Shown piece after piece: positions 1 through 8,027 of a DNA stretch of 19,922 nt (position 1 is its first letter; each line of letters begins with the position of its first letter). A program made the translations under genes and the position numbers. The stretch covers positions 1 to 19,922 of the forward strand of contig LGRX02027238.1 in assembly GCA_001247695.2 (NCBI GenBank), in the 5' to 3' direction. Source of the DNA: Cymbomonas tetramitiformis (Eukaryota; Chlorophyta; Pyramimonadophyceae; Pyramimonadales; Pyramimonadaceae). The notes beneath the pieces are model-generated. The model was not told the origin of the DNA and did no database searches. It saw nothing but the letters and a program-made list of their open reading frames with translations.

Positions 1-147
1 AGCATGCAACCGGGCATCTGTAGCATGCAACCAGGCATCTGTGGCATGCAACCAGGCATACGCGGCATGCAACCAGGCATCTGTATCATGCAACCACTCG
101 TCGGCAGCATGCAACCAGATCTCTGTAGCATGCAACCCCTCTGCTCG
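1..147 (+). repeat. 21-bp minisatellite, seven units, cut by the window edge
   Basis: Seven head-to-tail 21-bp units begin with (A/G)GCATGCAACC. The last three are more diverged. Since 21 is a multiple of three, one frame reads a heptapeptide repeat of the type MQPGICS/G, open to a stop near 258. It could be the end of a repetitive coding region lying to the left, but after unit seven the frame turns into ordinary AT-rich sequence with no recognisable domain. Called as a repeat; coding is only a possibility. Confidence 0.85.
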
Positions 148-377
148 TACCTCCCGGTACAAGATTTTAATTTCGCATTGTTAAATTATTTGATTTTACC
201 GGTACTAATTATCTTCAATATACACATGGAAGCTCGCGCGCCGTTTTGGTGTAAGTAGGCATGGAATGAAATCAGATATTCGTCCAGGTGCAAACATAGA
301 TGCACGCATAATATATACATACATAATTACGCACATAGATACATACATACATCGATGTCTAGGTGAGTATCTCCCGT

Positions 378-492
378 TGTCCGGTGGGTCCAACATCTGT
401 CCGCTGGGTAGGTGGGGTGCCCCGTCAAACGTGTCCGCTGGGGAGGGGGGGGTCCTTCATGGTAATGTCCGCTGGGGAGGTGGGGGTCCCGG
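378..492 (+). repeat. G-rich imperfect repeat, quadruplex-prone
   Basis: Three or four imperfect copies of a unit with core TGTCCGCTGGGGAGG (starting near 378, 398, 432 and 466) are each followed by runs of four to eight G. Many G-runs lie close together on the plus strand, which fits the usual G-quadruplex pattern. No gene is supported between 148 and 378. Confidence 0.7.
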
Positions 493-545
493 CACCTATC
501 TACCACGCGACAATAAATGGAACGGCCCTAAAGGTGGGCGATTCT

Positions 546-660
546 CTTGTATGTGATATGTGATATGTGATTTGTGATATGTGATTTTTGCCACTCACTC
601 ACAATCACAGCATGTTGTTATATAACAGGCTGTCATTCGCACACTATCACAGCATGTATG
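546..660 (+). repeat. TGTGATA short repeats and duplicated CACAGCATGT block
   Basis: A run of TGTGATA/TGTGATT units at about 546-590 is followed by two diverged copies of a roughly 45-bp block containing ATCACAGCATGT and TATATAAC. No coding signal. Confidence 0.7.
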
Positions 661-802
661 TATATAACGATGATAATGGTCGCACACACGATCTCTGAAC
701 TGCACTGCATGGATGAGCCTTATTTTTGCATGCGTCAATCTGTCGCTGCATGCGCCCATTTGGTGCGGTTACGGTATCGCGGTCATTTTTGCACCTTTGT
801 AT

Positions 803-986
803 GTGTCGCGTGATACGAATTGCGAACATCGCACGTCAATCTGCATACTGCATGCGTCGCGCGGTACGAATTGCAAACATCGCACGTCAGTCTGTATATT
901 GCATGCGTCGCGCGGTACGAATTGCAAACATCGCACGTCATTCGGTATACTGCATGCGTCGCGCGGTACGAATTGCGAAGATCGCT
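803..986 (+). repeat. 51-bp minisatellite, about 3.5 units
   Basis: Units contain GCATGCGTCGCGCGGTACGA, then ATTGCAAACATCGCACGTCA, at 51-bp spacing. The first copy is diverged and the last is partial. Several frames stay open on both strands because the period is a multiple of three (one plus-strand frame reads a 17-residue repeat with MRRAVRIANIAR), so open frames here are weak evidence of coding. Confidence 0.85.
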
Positions 987-1046
987 GACGCAGTTGATGC
1001 GATCATGTACATCTTTGACGCAGTTGATGCGATCATGCACATTGAT
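987..1046 (+). repeat. 30-bp tandem duplication
   Basis: Two consecutive copies of a 30-bp unit beginning GACGCAGTTGATGCGATCAT directly follow the 51-bp array and differ at a few positions. Sequence from 1,047 to about 1,357 is diverged, CG-containing and without a supported gene. Confidence 0.8.
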
Positions 1047-1348
1047 GCTCATTTTTCATGTACGCGCTTAATTCCCGCATATCGTACCATAACCTGCGAT
1101 TGTTGACAGTATACATGTACGATATTGATGTACGAATCGTACATTGTGCGCACACCTCGTCGCAGTATATTCTCTGCTGGAATGCTGCTGAATGCGATTA
1201 TGGTCGCGCCGATGATATTATGCACAACTTTGCTGATCGCTGACGATGTATGTCGCTGGCGTCGTATTGGTGCAAAAGCTGTCGCGTATATGCAGATGTG
1301 CTGATATTCGTCAACATGTGCGAACTCAGTCGCGCTGCATACAATACA

Positions 1349-1355
<7 letters not shown>

Positions 1356-1384
<29 letters not shown>
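1356..1384 (+). repeat. (AT)n(GT)n microsatellite
   Basis: A short AT run passes directly into about 13 GT dinucleotides. Confidence 0.95.
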
Positions 1385-1545
1385 CTAGTCTGCTGCACAC
1401 GTGTTCACGTTCTTCGCCTGAGCGGAAGGATACCACTGTCACGGTTCTATACGAACAATATATGTGACGCTGCTGTTATTGAACGGTAACAGCGAAACGC
1501 AATAGTTTGGTGGGATATGCGCAAGGCACCTAATCGGTCGGGAAA

Positions 1546-1770
1546 AGCTATATCGATCGATATCGATATTGAACCGGATAAAATCGATCGATTCCAATAT
1601 ATATGAGCGCAGTATCGATCGATTTCATTATTGCCTTTGAAAACCTGCCGATTATCGATCGAAAACGATATCGCCTTGTTTAAAATCGATCGATATTGAT
1701 ATTTTTATTTCCCTGATCGATCGATACCAATATCCAAGGTGTAAAAACCGATATATCGGTGTAATCGATT
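1546..1770. repeat. ATCGATCGAT-type interspersed repeat array, left block
   Basis: At least six occurrences of ATCGATCGAT followed by ATCGATATT-like or TTCCAATAT-like tails, separated by 10-25 bp of varied sequence. The core is self-complementary. A matching block lies at 2,318-2,575, on the other side of the hAT remnant. Confidence 0.8.
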
Positions 1771-1895
1771 CCACCGATATTGATCTGCACAATGAGGCAG
1801 GTACCAGGATATGCACACAACACAAGCAAGAATTGGCCCCCCCCACACAAAAACACGTTATATATTTGACTAATTACTTACGTACTAAGTTACTA

Positions 1896-2296
1896 TTACA
1901 TTGCCGCCATAAGTGTGTGCTGGATCGTGCCTTCCCGCAAATTCTTGCGTAAGTCACCGTGCATGCTGCTCACAACCGAGAAAGCCCGCTCGATACCTGT
2001 CGTGGAAGCAGGAACAACCAGGAACTGACGTGCCATGCGAGCCAGGTTGGGAAGCTCAGAAAGGTGAGCCTTCCACCACACCATAGGATCTACATTTGGC
2101 TTGGCACGAGGGAAGGCAAAGTGTATTTCCTCAATTCATCCATCTCCTGTGACTCAGGAGGTGGTTTTGAGGCCTCACCCTCACCCCCATCCAATTTTTT
2201 GGCACACCGCCAACCAATGAAAATCCTCGGCTCGGAGCTTGAACGATCGTTCGATGGAAGATAATTTGGATCCAAAACAATCTCCAATCGCATCAC
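1896..2296 (-). pseudogene. hAT-family transposase C-terminal remnant, frameshifted
   Basis: The minus-strand frame ending at the TAA at 1,896-1,898 reads through WWKAHLSELPNLARMARQF and then VVPASTTGIERAFS. This is the hAT C-terminal dimerisation (hATC) signature: WWK, LA..AR, .PAS...ER.FS. Upstream, the expected acidic 'DELRKY' block lies in a different frame (open at 2,090-2,296), while the spacer just before WWK (reading KPNVDPMVWWK) is in the hATC frame, so an indel near 2,100-2,130 broke the gene. Only about 130 codons of a protein normally of 600-700 remain; no N-terminal BED finger or catalytic core is visible. It is a dead fragment. Flanking ATCGATCGAT arrays may be old subterminal repeats or unrelated satellite. 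Confidence 0.8.
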
Positions 2297-2317
2297 CCTA
2301 GAACATTACGTTGCAGG

Positions 2318-2575
2318 ATCGATTTTCGATATTTCGATATATCGATGCATACTGATATGCTAATCCCATGATCGGTATCGATCGATTCCGATATGTAGCA
2401 AACTGGTGATTGATCGATACTGATATATGGCACCTTATGATCGATCGATATCGATATTCCTCACGACCGTATCGATCGATACTGATGTTTCCGATATGTG
2501 TGCAAAATCATATCGATCGATACCGATATTCCCGATATTCCCGATATATCGATATATCAGAATATCGGCACAACC
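2318..2575. repeat. ATCGATCGAT-type interspersed repeat array, right block
   Basis: Repeated GATCGATCGATA, TCGATACTGATAT and CCGATAT motifs of the same kind as the left block (1,546-1,770), again at irregular 20-40-bp spacing. Confidence 0.8.
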
Positions 2576-2652
2576 GATTAGGTGCCTTGGATATGAGTGC
2601 AACAGTCTGTAGACCAGAAGTGCTTGCTTGAGCCCAATGCTCCTCATATACT

Positions 2653-2712
2653 CTAATGCTCTCACGCATCTCATGCGTTACCACCATCGGGTTGTGAACC
2701 CGAGAGCACTAG
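2653..2712. other. Three-way-junction foldback (cruciform-capable)
   Basis: Two adjacent hairpins with 6-bp stems and 3-nt loops (ACGCAT/ATGCGT at 2,664-2,678 and CGGGTT/AACCCG at 2,688-2,702) are enclosed by an outer imperfect stem (CTAATGCTCT with GAGAGCACTAG). A tRNA was considered because GGGTTCACAACCC resembles a T-arm, but there is no acceptor, D-arm or anticodon arm. Function unknown. Confidence 0.6.
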
Positions 2713-2924
2713 GTGCACTTCCCGCATCGGCTGGTCGATATAGCCATTGATGCTCGCATGCTGTTCAGTGCATGCTTGAAGCGAAGACGCGTCTTATCAG
2801 GACACTTCGGTTCTTCAAGACTTGTCTTGCTTCGCCATCTCGATGCCATATACGTGGCCTCTCGATGACAGATTTCACTCACCTTAGGTGGATGACAGAC
2901 ATTATGATTGTACATGTCATAGTC

Positions 2925-3020
2925 GACCGTACTGACAATACTTGACGACTGTATGACATTATGACATATGACATGACATGAAATGACATGACATGACAGG
3001 TATGGCAGGCATGATATGTA
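2925..3020. repeat. GACAT-type microsatellite
   Basis: Degenerate (GACAT)n with TATGACAT and GGCATGATATG variants. It abuts the broken C-terminal end of the gag-like fragment. The 2,713-2,924 stretch shows no gene I can support. Confidence 0.7.
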
Positions 3021-3038
3021 TGCCACATATGTCATCGG

Positions 3039-3665
3039 TCATATCCCTGACAGTTGACCAGCGTTGAGGTCGCGGACCACCACCAGATACAGGGGCGTGA
3101 CGTAGGGGGAGCGAGCCGCAGAAGTCCGGAGCACAATGTGGAGGTCTTCTACGCGGTCGCGGTCGCCGTAGTCGGGGTGGAGCTTGCGATGCTTGTCCGC
3201 CAGTATGGCGAAGACGGCAAGCTGCGGCGCGGGCTCGATGGTCTCGTCAATGACAACTGCCCGAAGGCGAACCCATAAGCGGCGAGTGTCTGGGTCGCCG
3301 ATCCCCTCCACGTGGAAACGCAGGCGTTGCAGTGCGCAATGCCCATCATGCGGGTGCACGTGCGCAGACTCCTCGTAGAGAGAAAGAGCGGTGCCACGAA
3401 GGACCGTGGGGAGCACATCGTAGATGAGCTCGTTGAGAGTAAGGTGGTACTCAGAGTACTCGAAGTCCAAATCGAGCAGCTTCAGGATCTCGTCGCGTGA
3501 AATCGGACCAAAAACCTGGGAGAGGTTCGCCAGGTGGTGGAAAGGACCGATAACATGACGGAGACAGTGAAATAAATATATATTGGTGATACTGAATATA
3601 TATGTGTTGAACTGAGCTCCTAAAATGGTGCACAACTGGACAGTGGGAAACAGGCCGGCTATCAC
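3039..3665 (-). pseudogene. gag-like capsid fragment of a third, related retroelement
   Basis: The open minus-strand frame (208 codons) is not recognisable alone, but from about residue 55 onward (plus 3,500 down to 3,039) it follows the capsid-like region of both other gag-like proteins here. The block around NELIYDVLPTVL matches NGLLYDVLALVV of element B; the GHCALQRLRFHV region matches GRRALVDIIKG; the VVIDETIEPAPQLAVFAI region matches its counterpart; and the end (residues about 175-208) tracks element A's segment from SLFIKALDATF to the arginine-rich stretch. The first 50 or so residues come from AT-rich DNA unlike gag and are probably not genuine. The zinc knuckle and tail are missing: the frame ends in a microsatellite. 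The homology is from alignment by eye. Confidence 0.6.
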
Positions 3666-4010
3666 TGCAGTCTAAGATGGGATAATAGAATACAGAGAGT
3701 GTTTTATTATCAGAGAGTAAAACCCGGAGGCTGACTTGGAACCTCAGATTGAGGGGTGACAAATGAGGGCAGAGGCCAGTGTGGGGGGCCAAAGTCTCTA
3801 TCCCCATGACTACTCTGGCTATTGATGGCGATTCTGGTGCGGTACAGAGTACTGAATCCCCACAACGCCACGTACCGACGTAGGCGGCGAAGAGTGAAAC
3901 ACGAAGGATACAACTTTCCCCCAATCTGCCGTTGCGGTGCGCTCAAGGGGGCACCGCGCGGCTTTGTGCGGCGCAGTTGGGAGCGCGCGGCTGATGCGGC
4001 GCGATTATCA
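3666..4010. other. Non-coding stretch upstream of the gag fragment
   Basis: No supported gene. On the minus strand a segment near 3,680-3,720 (ACTCTCTGATAATAAAAC) resembles the GTTTATT-ATC-type block in the LTRs of A, B and C, so part of this may be the decayed leader or LTR of the 3,039-3,540 fragment. There is no second copy to confirm it. Confidence 0.35.
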
Positions 4011-4128
4011 CCTCCGCAGCCTTTCCCCCCTCCCCTCCCCCTCATTTTCCCCCTCCCCCTCCCCCCTCCCCCCTCGCCTTTCCCCCTTCCTCCCCTCGCC
4101 TTTCCACCCCCTCCCCCTCTCCCCCTCT
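4011..4128 (+). repeat. Polypyrimidine (C-rich) tract, left flank of element A
   Basis: Almost uninterrupted C and T for about 115 bp, mostly CCCCTCCC-type words, ending exactly where the left LTR of element A begins. A similar tract follows the right LTR. Such mirror-like tracts can form triplex (H-DNA). Confidence 0.9.
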
Positions 4129-4339
4129 TGCTGGATGTGACACACCGACAGTCAAAATCTGTCACTTGTCACTTCCTATAGTAGGCTGGGTGACCGTCAC
4201 CAGTAGACGGGAAACACCCGTTAGTATTTATGTGTATCTCTTTTATCAATCTGAGACTTTTACCGTTCTGATATCGAAACCCTTAACTCAGGGTTTATTC
4301 TCCGTTATCCGATATATACACCCGACTATATATCTGACA
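4129..4339 (+). repeat. 5' LTR of element A
   Basis: 211 bp, starting TGCTGG and ending CTGACA. It matches the right LTR almost perfectly over the first ~125 bp (one single-base indel), then poorly over the last ~85 bp. It contains repeated GTGAC/GTCAC words that can pair, a TATTTATG word near 4,227 and the GGGTTTATTCTCC block shared with the B and C LTRs. Confidence 0.85.
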
Positions 4340-4725
4340 GGTTTGACCCCACTTACGTTTTATTTAGCCACCGCGACACCGCGAGGATGATTGGCTAAAG
4401 CCGGACGCTTGGGATGGAGTGAGGCGCTCCGCGCGTGGGAGTGCCGGCAGTCGCGGGTATGGCCTAAGTTTTGTGGGTTGATTTACGGCTGGCTGTAGGC
4501 CTTTGAGGACACCTTTTCTACGGGATTTAACGTTGGATTGGTTTACGCATCCTGGTTGGTCACCACACCGTTTCGTATCGGCCGCCATCTACCACACGAC
4601 TTCTCGGAATTTCTGTTCTCTCACGGCAGCCGTATCGGCGACCCACCACATTTCTTGGCCGCCCAAGACTACCGCATTTTTTCCACGTCTTCTTGCCTCA
4701 CTCCACCCCTGTAGTCTTCTTCATC
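4340..4725 (+). promoter_or_regulatory. 5' leader of element A with a block conserved in element B
   Basis: Directly after the LTR, the leader reads GGTTTGACCCCACTTACG, then TTTTATT. The leader of element B (minus strand from 10,344) starts GGTCGTGGCCCCATCCACG, then CTTTATT. Both then carry a pairable TTTAGCCA (or TTTGGCCA) and TTGGCTAAA; in A these are 4,363-4,370 and 4,392-4,399. This position normally holds the primer-binding site. A standard TGG-starting tRNA 3'-end complement is not evident, so the priming mode is open. The rest to 4,725 is non-coding. Confidence 0.6.
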
Positions 4726-6838
4726 ATGGTTGCTTCTACTAGATCAACGGCTAGCATGGCGCATCGCCGCCGCACATTAAGCACAATCTTTGACTCCGTT
4801 GCTGCCAGGCATGCCAACACGCCCGCGACCCCGACAGCGGCACAGCCGGCCGCTAATTCGGCGGGTGCTACATTTTTGGCATCGGTACGCACCTTACAGC
4901 GGGAGCACTTCGACATGAAGGTGGCGAAGCACGTCCAGCGCAAGTTGTTCGACGGCAAAGAGGGGAGATTTTCCGGTGCGGAGCCCCACGCGGCGGCCAT
5001 CTTCACGAGGATGGTCTCTGCCCTGCAGGCAGCATTCGTCACTGAGGACACCGGTTTCCTCCCGCTCTTCACGCTGGACGACGCTACTTTGGCCGTCCGC
5101 GTGGAGGCCAACAATTTATTGTTCTCCACGATCGAGCTGCTGATCGACCCCTCGTCGCCCGCAGCGGACTGGTTGGACTCGTCCAGCGCCAGCTTCCCAG
5201 CAGACGGTAAGCGTGTCCTACTCGAGTTCGCCCGTCGGATGATCCCGGTCGGGGACCCCTTCCAGGGGCAAGCGGACATGTTTGCCGTCCGCATCGTTGC
5301 GGGCGTGGACCCTCATGGACCCATTGAGGACTTCAACGCCGCGCTCAAGGCAGCGAGGACGAGATCAACGCTCCAGGACGAGGACGTGAAGTCCCTTTTC
5401 ATCAAAGCCCTCGACGCCACCTTCTACCAACCGGTGGTGTCCCGTTTGCTCCTTCACGACCAGCGAGCCGCCCGCGACCTACTCACCATTCAGCAGTGGG
5501 TGCGGGAGTGCTACGGCGAGCACGTGCGGGCGGGCACCGCCACCGCATCGGCACACCGGTACTCCCACGGCACGCATTTCATGGAGAAGGACGTTGATGG
5601 GTCGGGTGCGGCGAGCGAGATCGCGGACTTGCGGACAATGGTGCTCGACTTGAAGAGGCAATTGGCCACCTTCCTCGTCACCGCCGAGTCCGAACCGTCT
5701 CCGCGGGGGTTTACCCCTCGCGCGGACAAACCGGACCGCCGGGTCAAGACCCGTTTCGCAGCCTCGCCCCTCCCCAAAGGGGGGAATTGGTCTCAGTCCA
5801 TCTCGCGGAAGGTGGCCTTCCACCGCGAAAGCGGTGCGACAATCCCGTACTGCCAAAATCAGGTGTGTGCTAAGGGGAAGGCGAGGCACTGGCACCGGGA
5901 CTGCCCGAACGGGGGCAGGACCGGACTCTCGGCCTTCGCCTTCGCCGAAGAGGCCGAAAACTCCGTGTTGGCCGCGAAGTTCCAACACGCCATCGACAAC
6001 AGCGACCCCGTGGAGTTCGACGCCCTCTGCATGCTTGCGGGCGGGAAGCCGGAGGTCTTCACCGATCTCTCCGCGTGCTCGTTCTGCGAGGAGGGCGGTG
6101 AGGTTCTCGTGTCCGCCGTCGCCGAGTTCTCTGAGATGGCGCACGCGGCTGGAGCTTCCACGTTCAACATCAACACCTTCACTGCCGACATGCCGGTGGT
6201 GTCGGAGCGACCCGCACACTCCCCGCCCGCGTCGGTTGAGTCCGAAGAGGAGTGGACCGGTCCGCCGAACCCATTCTGTCCTCCTGTCACCCGCACGTTT
6301 GCCGATTTCATTCAGAGCACGGGGGTTGCATTGGAGGCGCCCGACGAGCCGGCCGCGAACATGAACTTGCTCTCCGCGGTTGAGGCGCCGGAACGCGTGA
6401 TCGACTACGAGCCCGCGGCTTACGCCACGAGCGACGATGACGACGAAGATGCCTCGGTGACACCGCCGCGGCCACGGTACGGCTGCGGGAACGGTATTCC
6501 GAAGTTCGGAAGGTCTCTCCTCACTTCCTCCTTGGTGTGCGCACTCTTTGTAATTTGTGCCGCCGCCGCGCCGCATGCCGTTGCCGGTGTCGGTGGTGCC
6601 GGTGCGCGCACATGCGCGGGTCCACCGGTCGGTGGTGCTCCGTGGACTGCCGCAGCAGTCCCGACTACGGGGGCTTCGCCGACTGAGGCGGATCATGACG
6701 TGCCGTGTGCGATTCCGCCTCGTCGCCAACGGCGGGAGCAGAGGAGGCAGGGCCTCTACATGGCTCCGATGCCGTGGCATCCCGGACCGCCACCGCCTGC
6801 CGAGTTGTTTGTGGACGGCCCTCCGCTGTCGCCGGCTT

Positions 6839-6843
6839 CATCT
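6839..6843 (+). repeat. Target-site duplication of element B, left copy (CATCT)
   Basis: CATCT precedes the left LTR of B, and the same 5 bp (10,600-10,604) follows its right LTR. Counting CATCT once restores the gag reading frame of element A and its match to the element B tail, which confirms the insertion boundaries. Confidence 0.95.
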
Positions 6844-7098
6844 TACCGGAATATCCTAGTTCACTAGATATCAGAGGGTCCCGAACTGTGTGGATAAACT
6901 CTGATAAGATAATAAACCCTAAGCTAGATATACCCGGAACGGTCTCGCAACGGTCTCGGATACTAGCCTACCTGTGACACAGCGTGTGTCACAGCACGAA
7001 CCTATAGATCAGTCAGCAGTCCAGTGTTGGTCCTAGGGGTCTGTCATAGGGGCCTGCACCGGGACTCCCAGTCAGGGCTGCCTATACAGATTCCAGCA
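6844..7098 (-). repeat. 3' LTR of element B
   Basis: Identical to 10,345-10,599 except for CA versus TG in the word GTCAGCAGTCC (around 7,016). It contains a perfect 9-bp hairpin CTGTGACAC / GTGTCACAG with a 5-nt loop at 6,972-6,994. The GTGACAC word also occurs in LTR A. On the minus strand it carries GGGTTTATTATC, the block also seen in LTRs A and C. Confidence 0.95.
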
Positions 7099-7123
7099 CA
7101 CCACCCCAGCACTGTGGGTGGTG
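7099..7123 (-). other. Hairpin abutting the 3' LTR of element B
   Basis: On the minus strand CACCACCC / GGGTGGTG form an 8-bp stem with a 9-nt loop, ending on the base before the LTR's TGCTGG. It lies where a polypurine tract is expected; GGGGTGGTG is G-rich but T-interrupted. Elements A and C have equivalent structures. Confidence 0.75.
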
Positions 7124-7426
7124 ACTGTCTAGGAGAGTCAGAATGTTAAGATAAGTTAGGGTAGGAGCTAGGGTGACAAACCTAACTGCTAATTCAACTG
7201 TGCAATTCTGATACACAAATTGAAACCCTCTAGCCGGCACAAGTGCAGAAACATACAGGCATATAGGTCCCGCCAAACTACTGAAAGGCACTGTGTCAGC
7301 AAGTCAGATTGAAGAGTTCAAAGTTGTCAAAGCAAAAGCATAAACCAGATTGAAGACCGTGTTGAGGTCAAAGTACATCTCAGCACACCACCATGAAAGT
7401 GGTGTACTGCCAGAACCAGAAGTAAA
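7124..7426 (-). other. 3' non-coding region of element B
   Basis: About 300 bp between the tail ORF stop and the junction hairpin, with no coding signal. At 7,381-7,404 it holds a second, internal copy of the junction motif: on the minus strand GTGGTG, then TGCTGAG, with a CACCAC / GTGGTG stem and a 7-nt loop. Confidence 0.6.
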
Positions 7427-7957
7427 CTACTCGGGGTCAATGGCCAGAGGAGCACCGTCACCACAACGAGCACTGTAGTAGTCCACAGTAGCACGGCGGA
7501 GTAACACAGGGCTGCCAAAGTGCAAGGTGTCGGTCACGGAGAAATCATTCGCCAGAGAATTTGACGGAGTCGGTGTTGTTGATCCGTCGATCACGGGAGG
7601 CTGCACCGCACCAGGGTGCTGCCAAGTGCTGCCCGAAGGTGGCGCCTCGTCATCCGAAGACGATGCCGGCGACAACGGAGGACCGCCCTCAAATAAGATG
7701 CCAGGTGGCGGCGGTCCGGGATTCCACGGCACCGGAGCCATGTAGAGGCCCTGCCGCCGCTGCACCCGCCGGTGGCGACGAGGCGGGATGGCACATGGCA
7801 CCGTGTCAAGCGGTGACTCCTCGCCCCTGCACAGCACAGGCTGCAGCGCAGCCCGACCCGATACCTGCACAGGGTCGACGTCGTTGGCCACCGTGTAGGT
7901 GGCTGCTCCTACTCCCATGACAGAGATCAAGAGAATGAAAGAGAGAAGGAAGGGCAT
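7427..7957 (-). CDS. Tail ORF of element B: hydrophobic anchor plus conserved Pro/Arg-rich tail
   Basis: The frame is open from upstream of 8,053 to the TAG at 7,427-7,429. It is homologous to the C-terminal part of the element A gag-like protein: YGCG, then a hydrophobic stretch, then VPCAIPPRR, QRRQGLYMAP, PGPPPP, GPPLSPASSSDDEAPP and STWQHPGAVQPPVI. In A it is fused in frame; here it lies in the +1 frame relative to gag and overlaps it. Two modes of expression are possible: +1 frameshifting near the gag stop, or independent initiation at ATG 7,957, which would give a 176-residue protein starting MPFLLSFILLISVMGVG and looking like a signal peptide or signal anchor. The coordinates use that ATG. 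Downstream of the shared tail it is unique (NDFSVTDTLHFGSP; NDFSV recurs in the element C ORF). Function unknown; envelope-like or membrane-targeting roles are inference. Confidence 0.7.
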   Translation of the reverse strand: MPFLLSFILLISVMGVGAATYTVANDVDPVQVSGRAALQPVLCRGEESPLDTVPCAIPPRRHRRVQRRQGLYMAPVPWNPGPPPPGILFEGGPPLSPASSSDDEAPPSGSTWQHPGAVQPPVIDGSTTPTPSNSLANDFSVTDTLHFGSPVLLRRATVDYYSARCGDGAPLAIDPE

Positions 7958-8027
7958 CCCCCACAAGCCCGCGTGGGCGGGGAAGCCCCACGGAGGCTTT
8001 CCACAGCCGTAGCTGCGGGGAGCACCC

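Noticed and set aside
726..1106. 126-codon frame over the 51- and 30-bp repeats
   Set aside because: Several frames on both strands are open because the periods are multiples of three; no domain and no plausible non-repeat part.
2590..2700. Short minus-strand frame reading VVTHEMRESIRVYEEHW
   Set aside because: Looks protein-like but is under 60 codons, preceded by a stop and runs into the ATCGAT array; no family assigned.
2650..2715. tRNA gene
   Set aside because: One arm resembles a T-arm, but acceptor, D-arm and anticodon arm cannot be formed.
5479..6780. 433-codon open frame antisense to the element A gag gene
   Set aside because: It is a mirror of a GC-rich coding strand. It gives an Arg/Gly/His-rich product without domains, and the sense frame has homologues.
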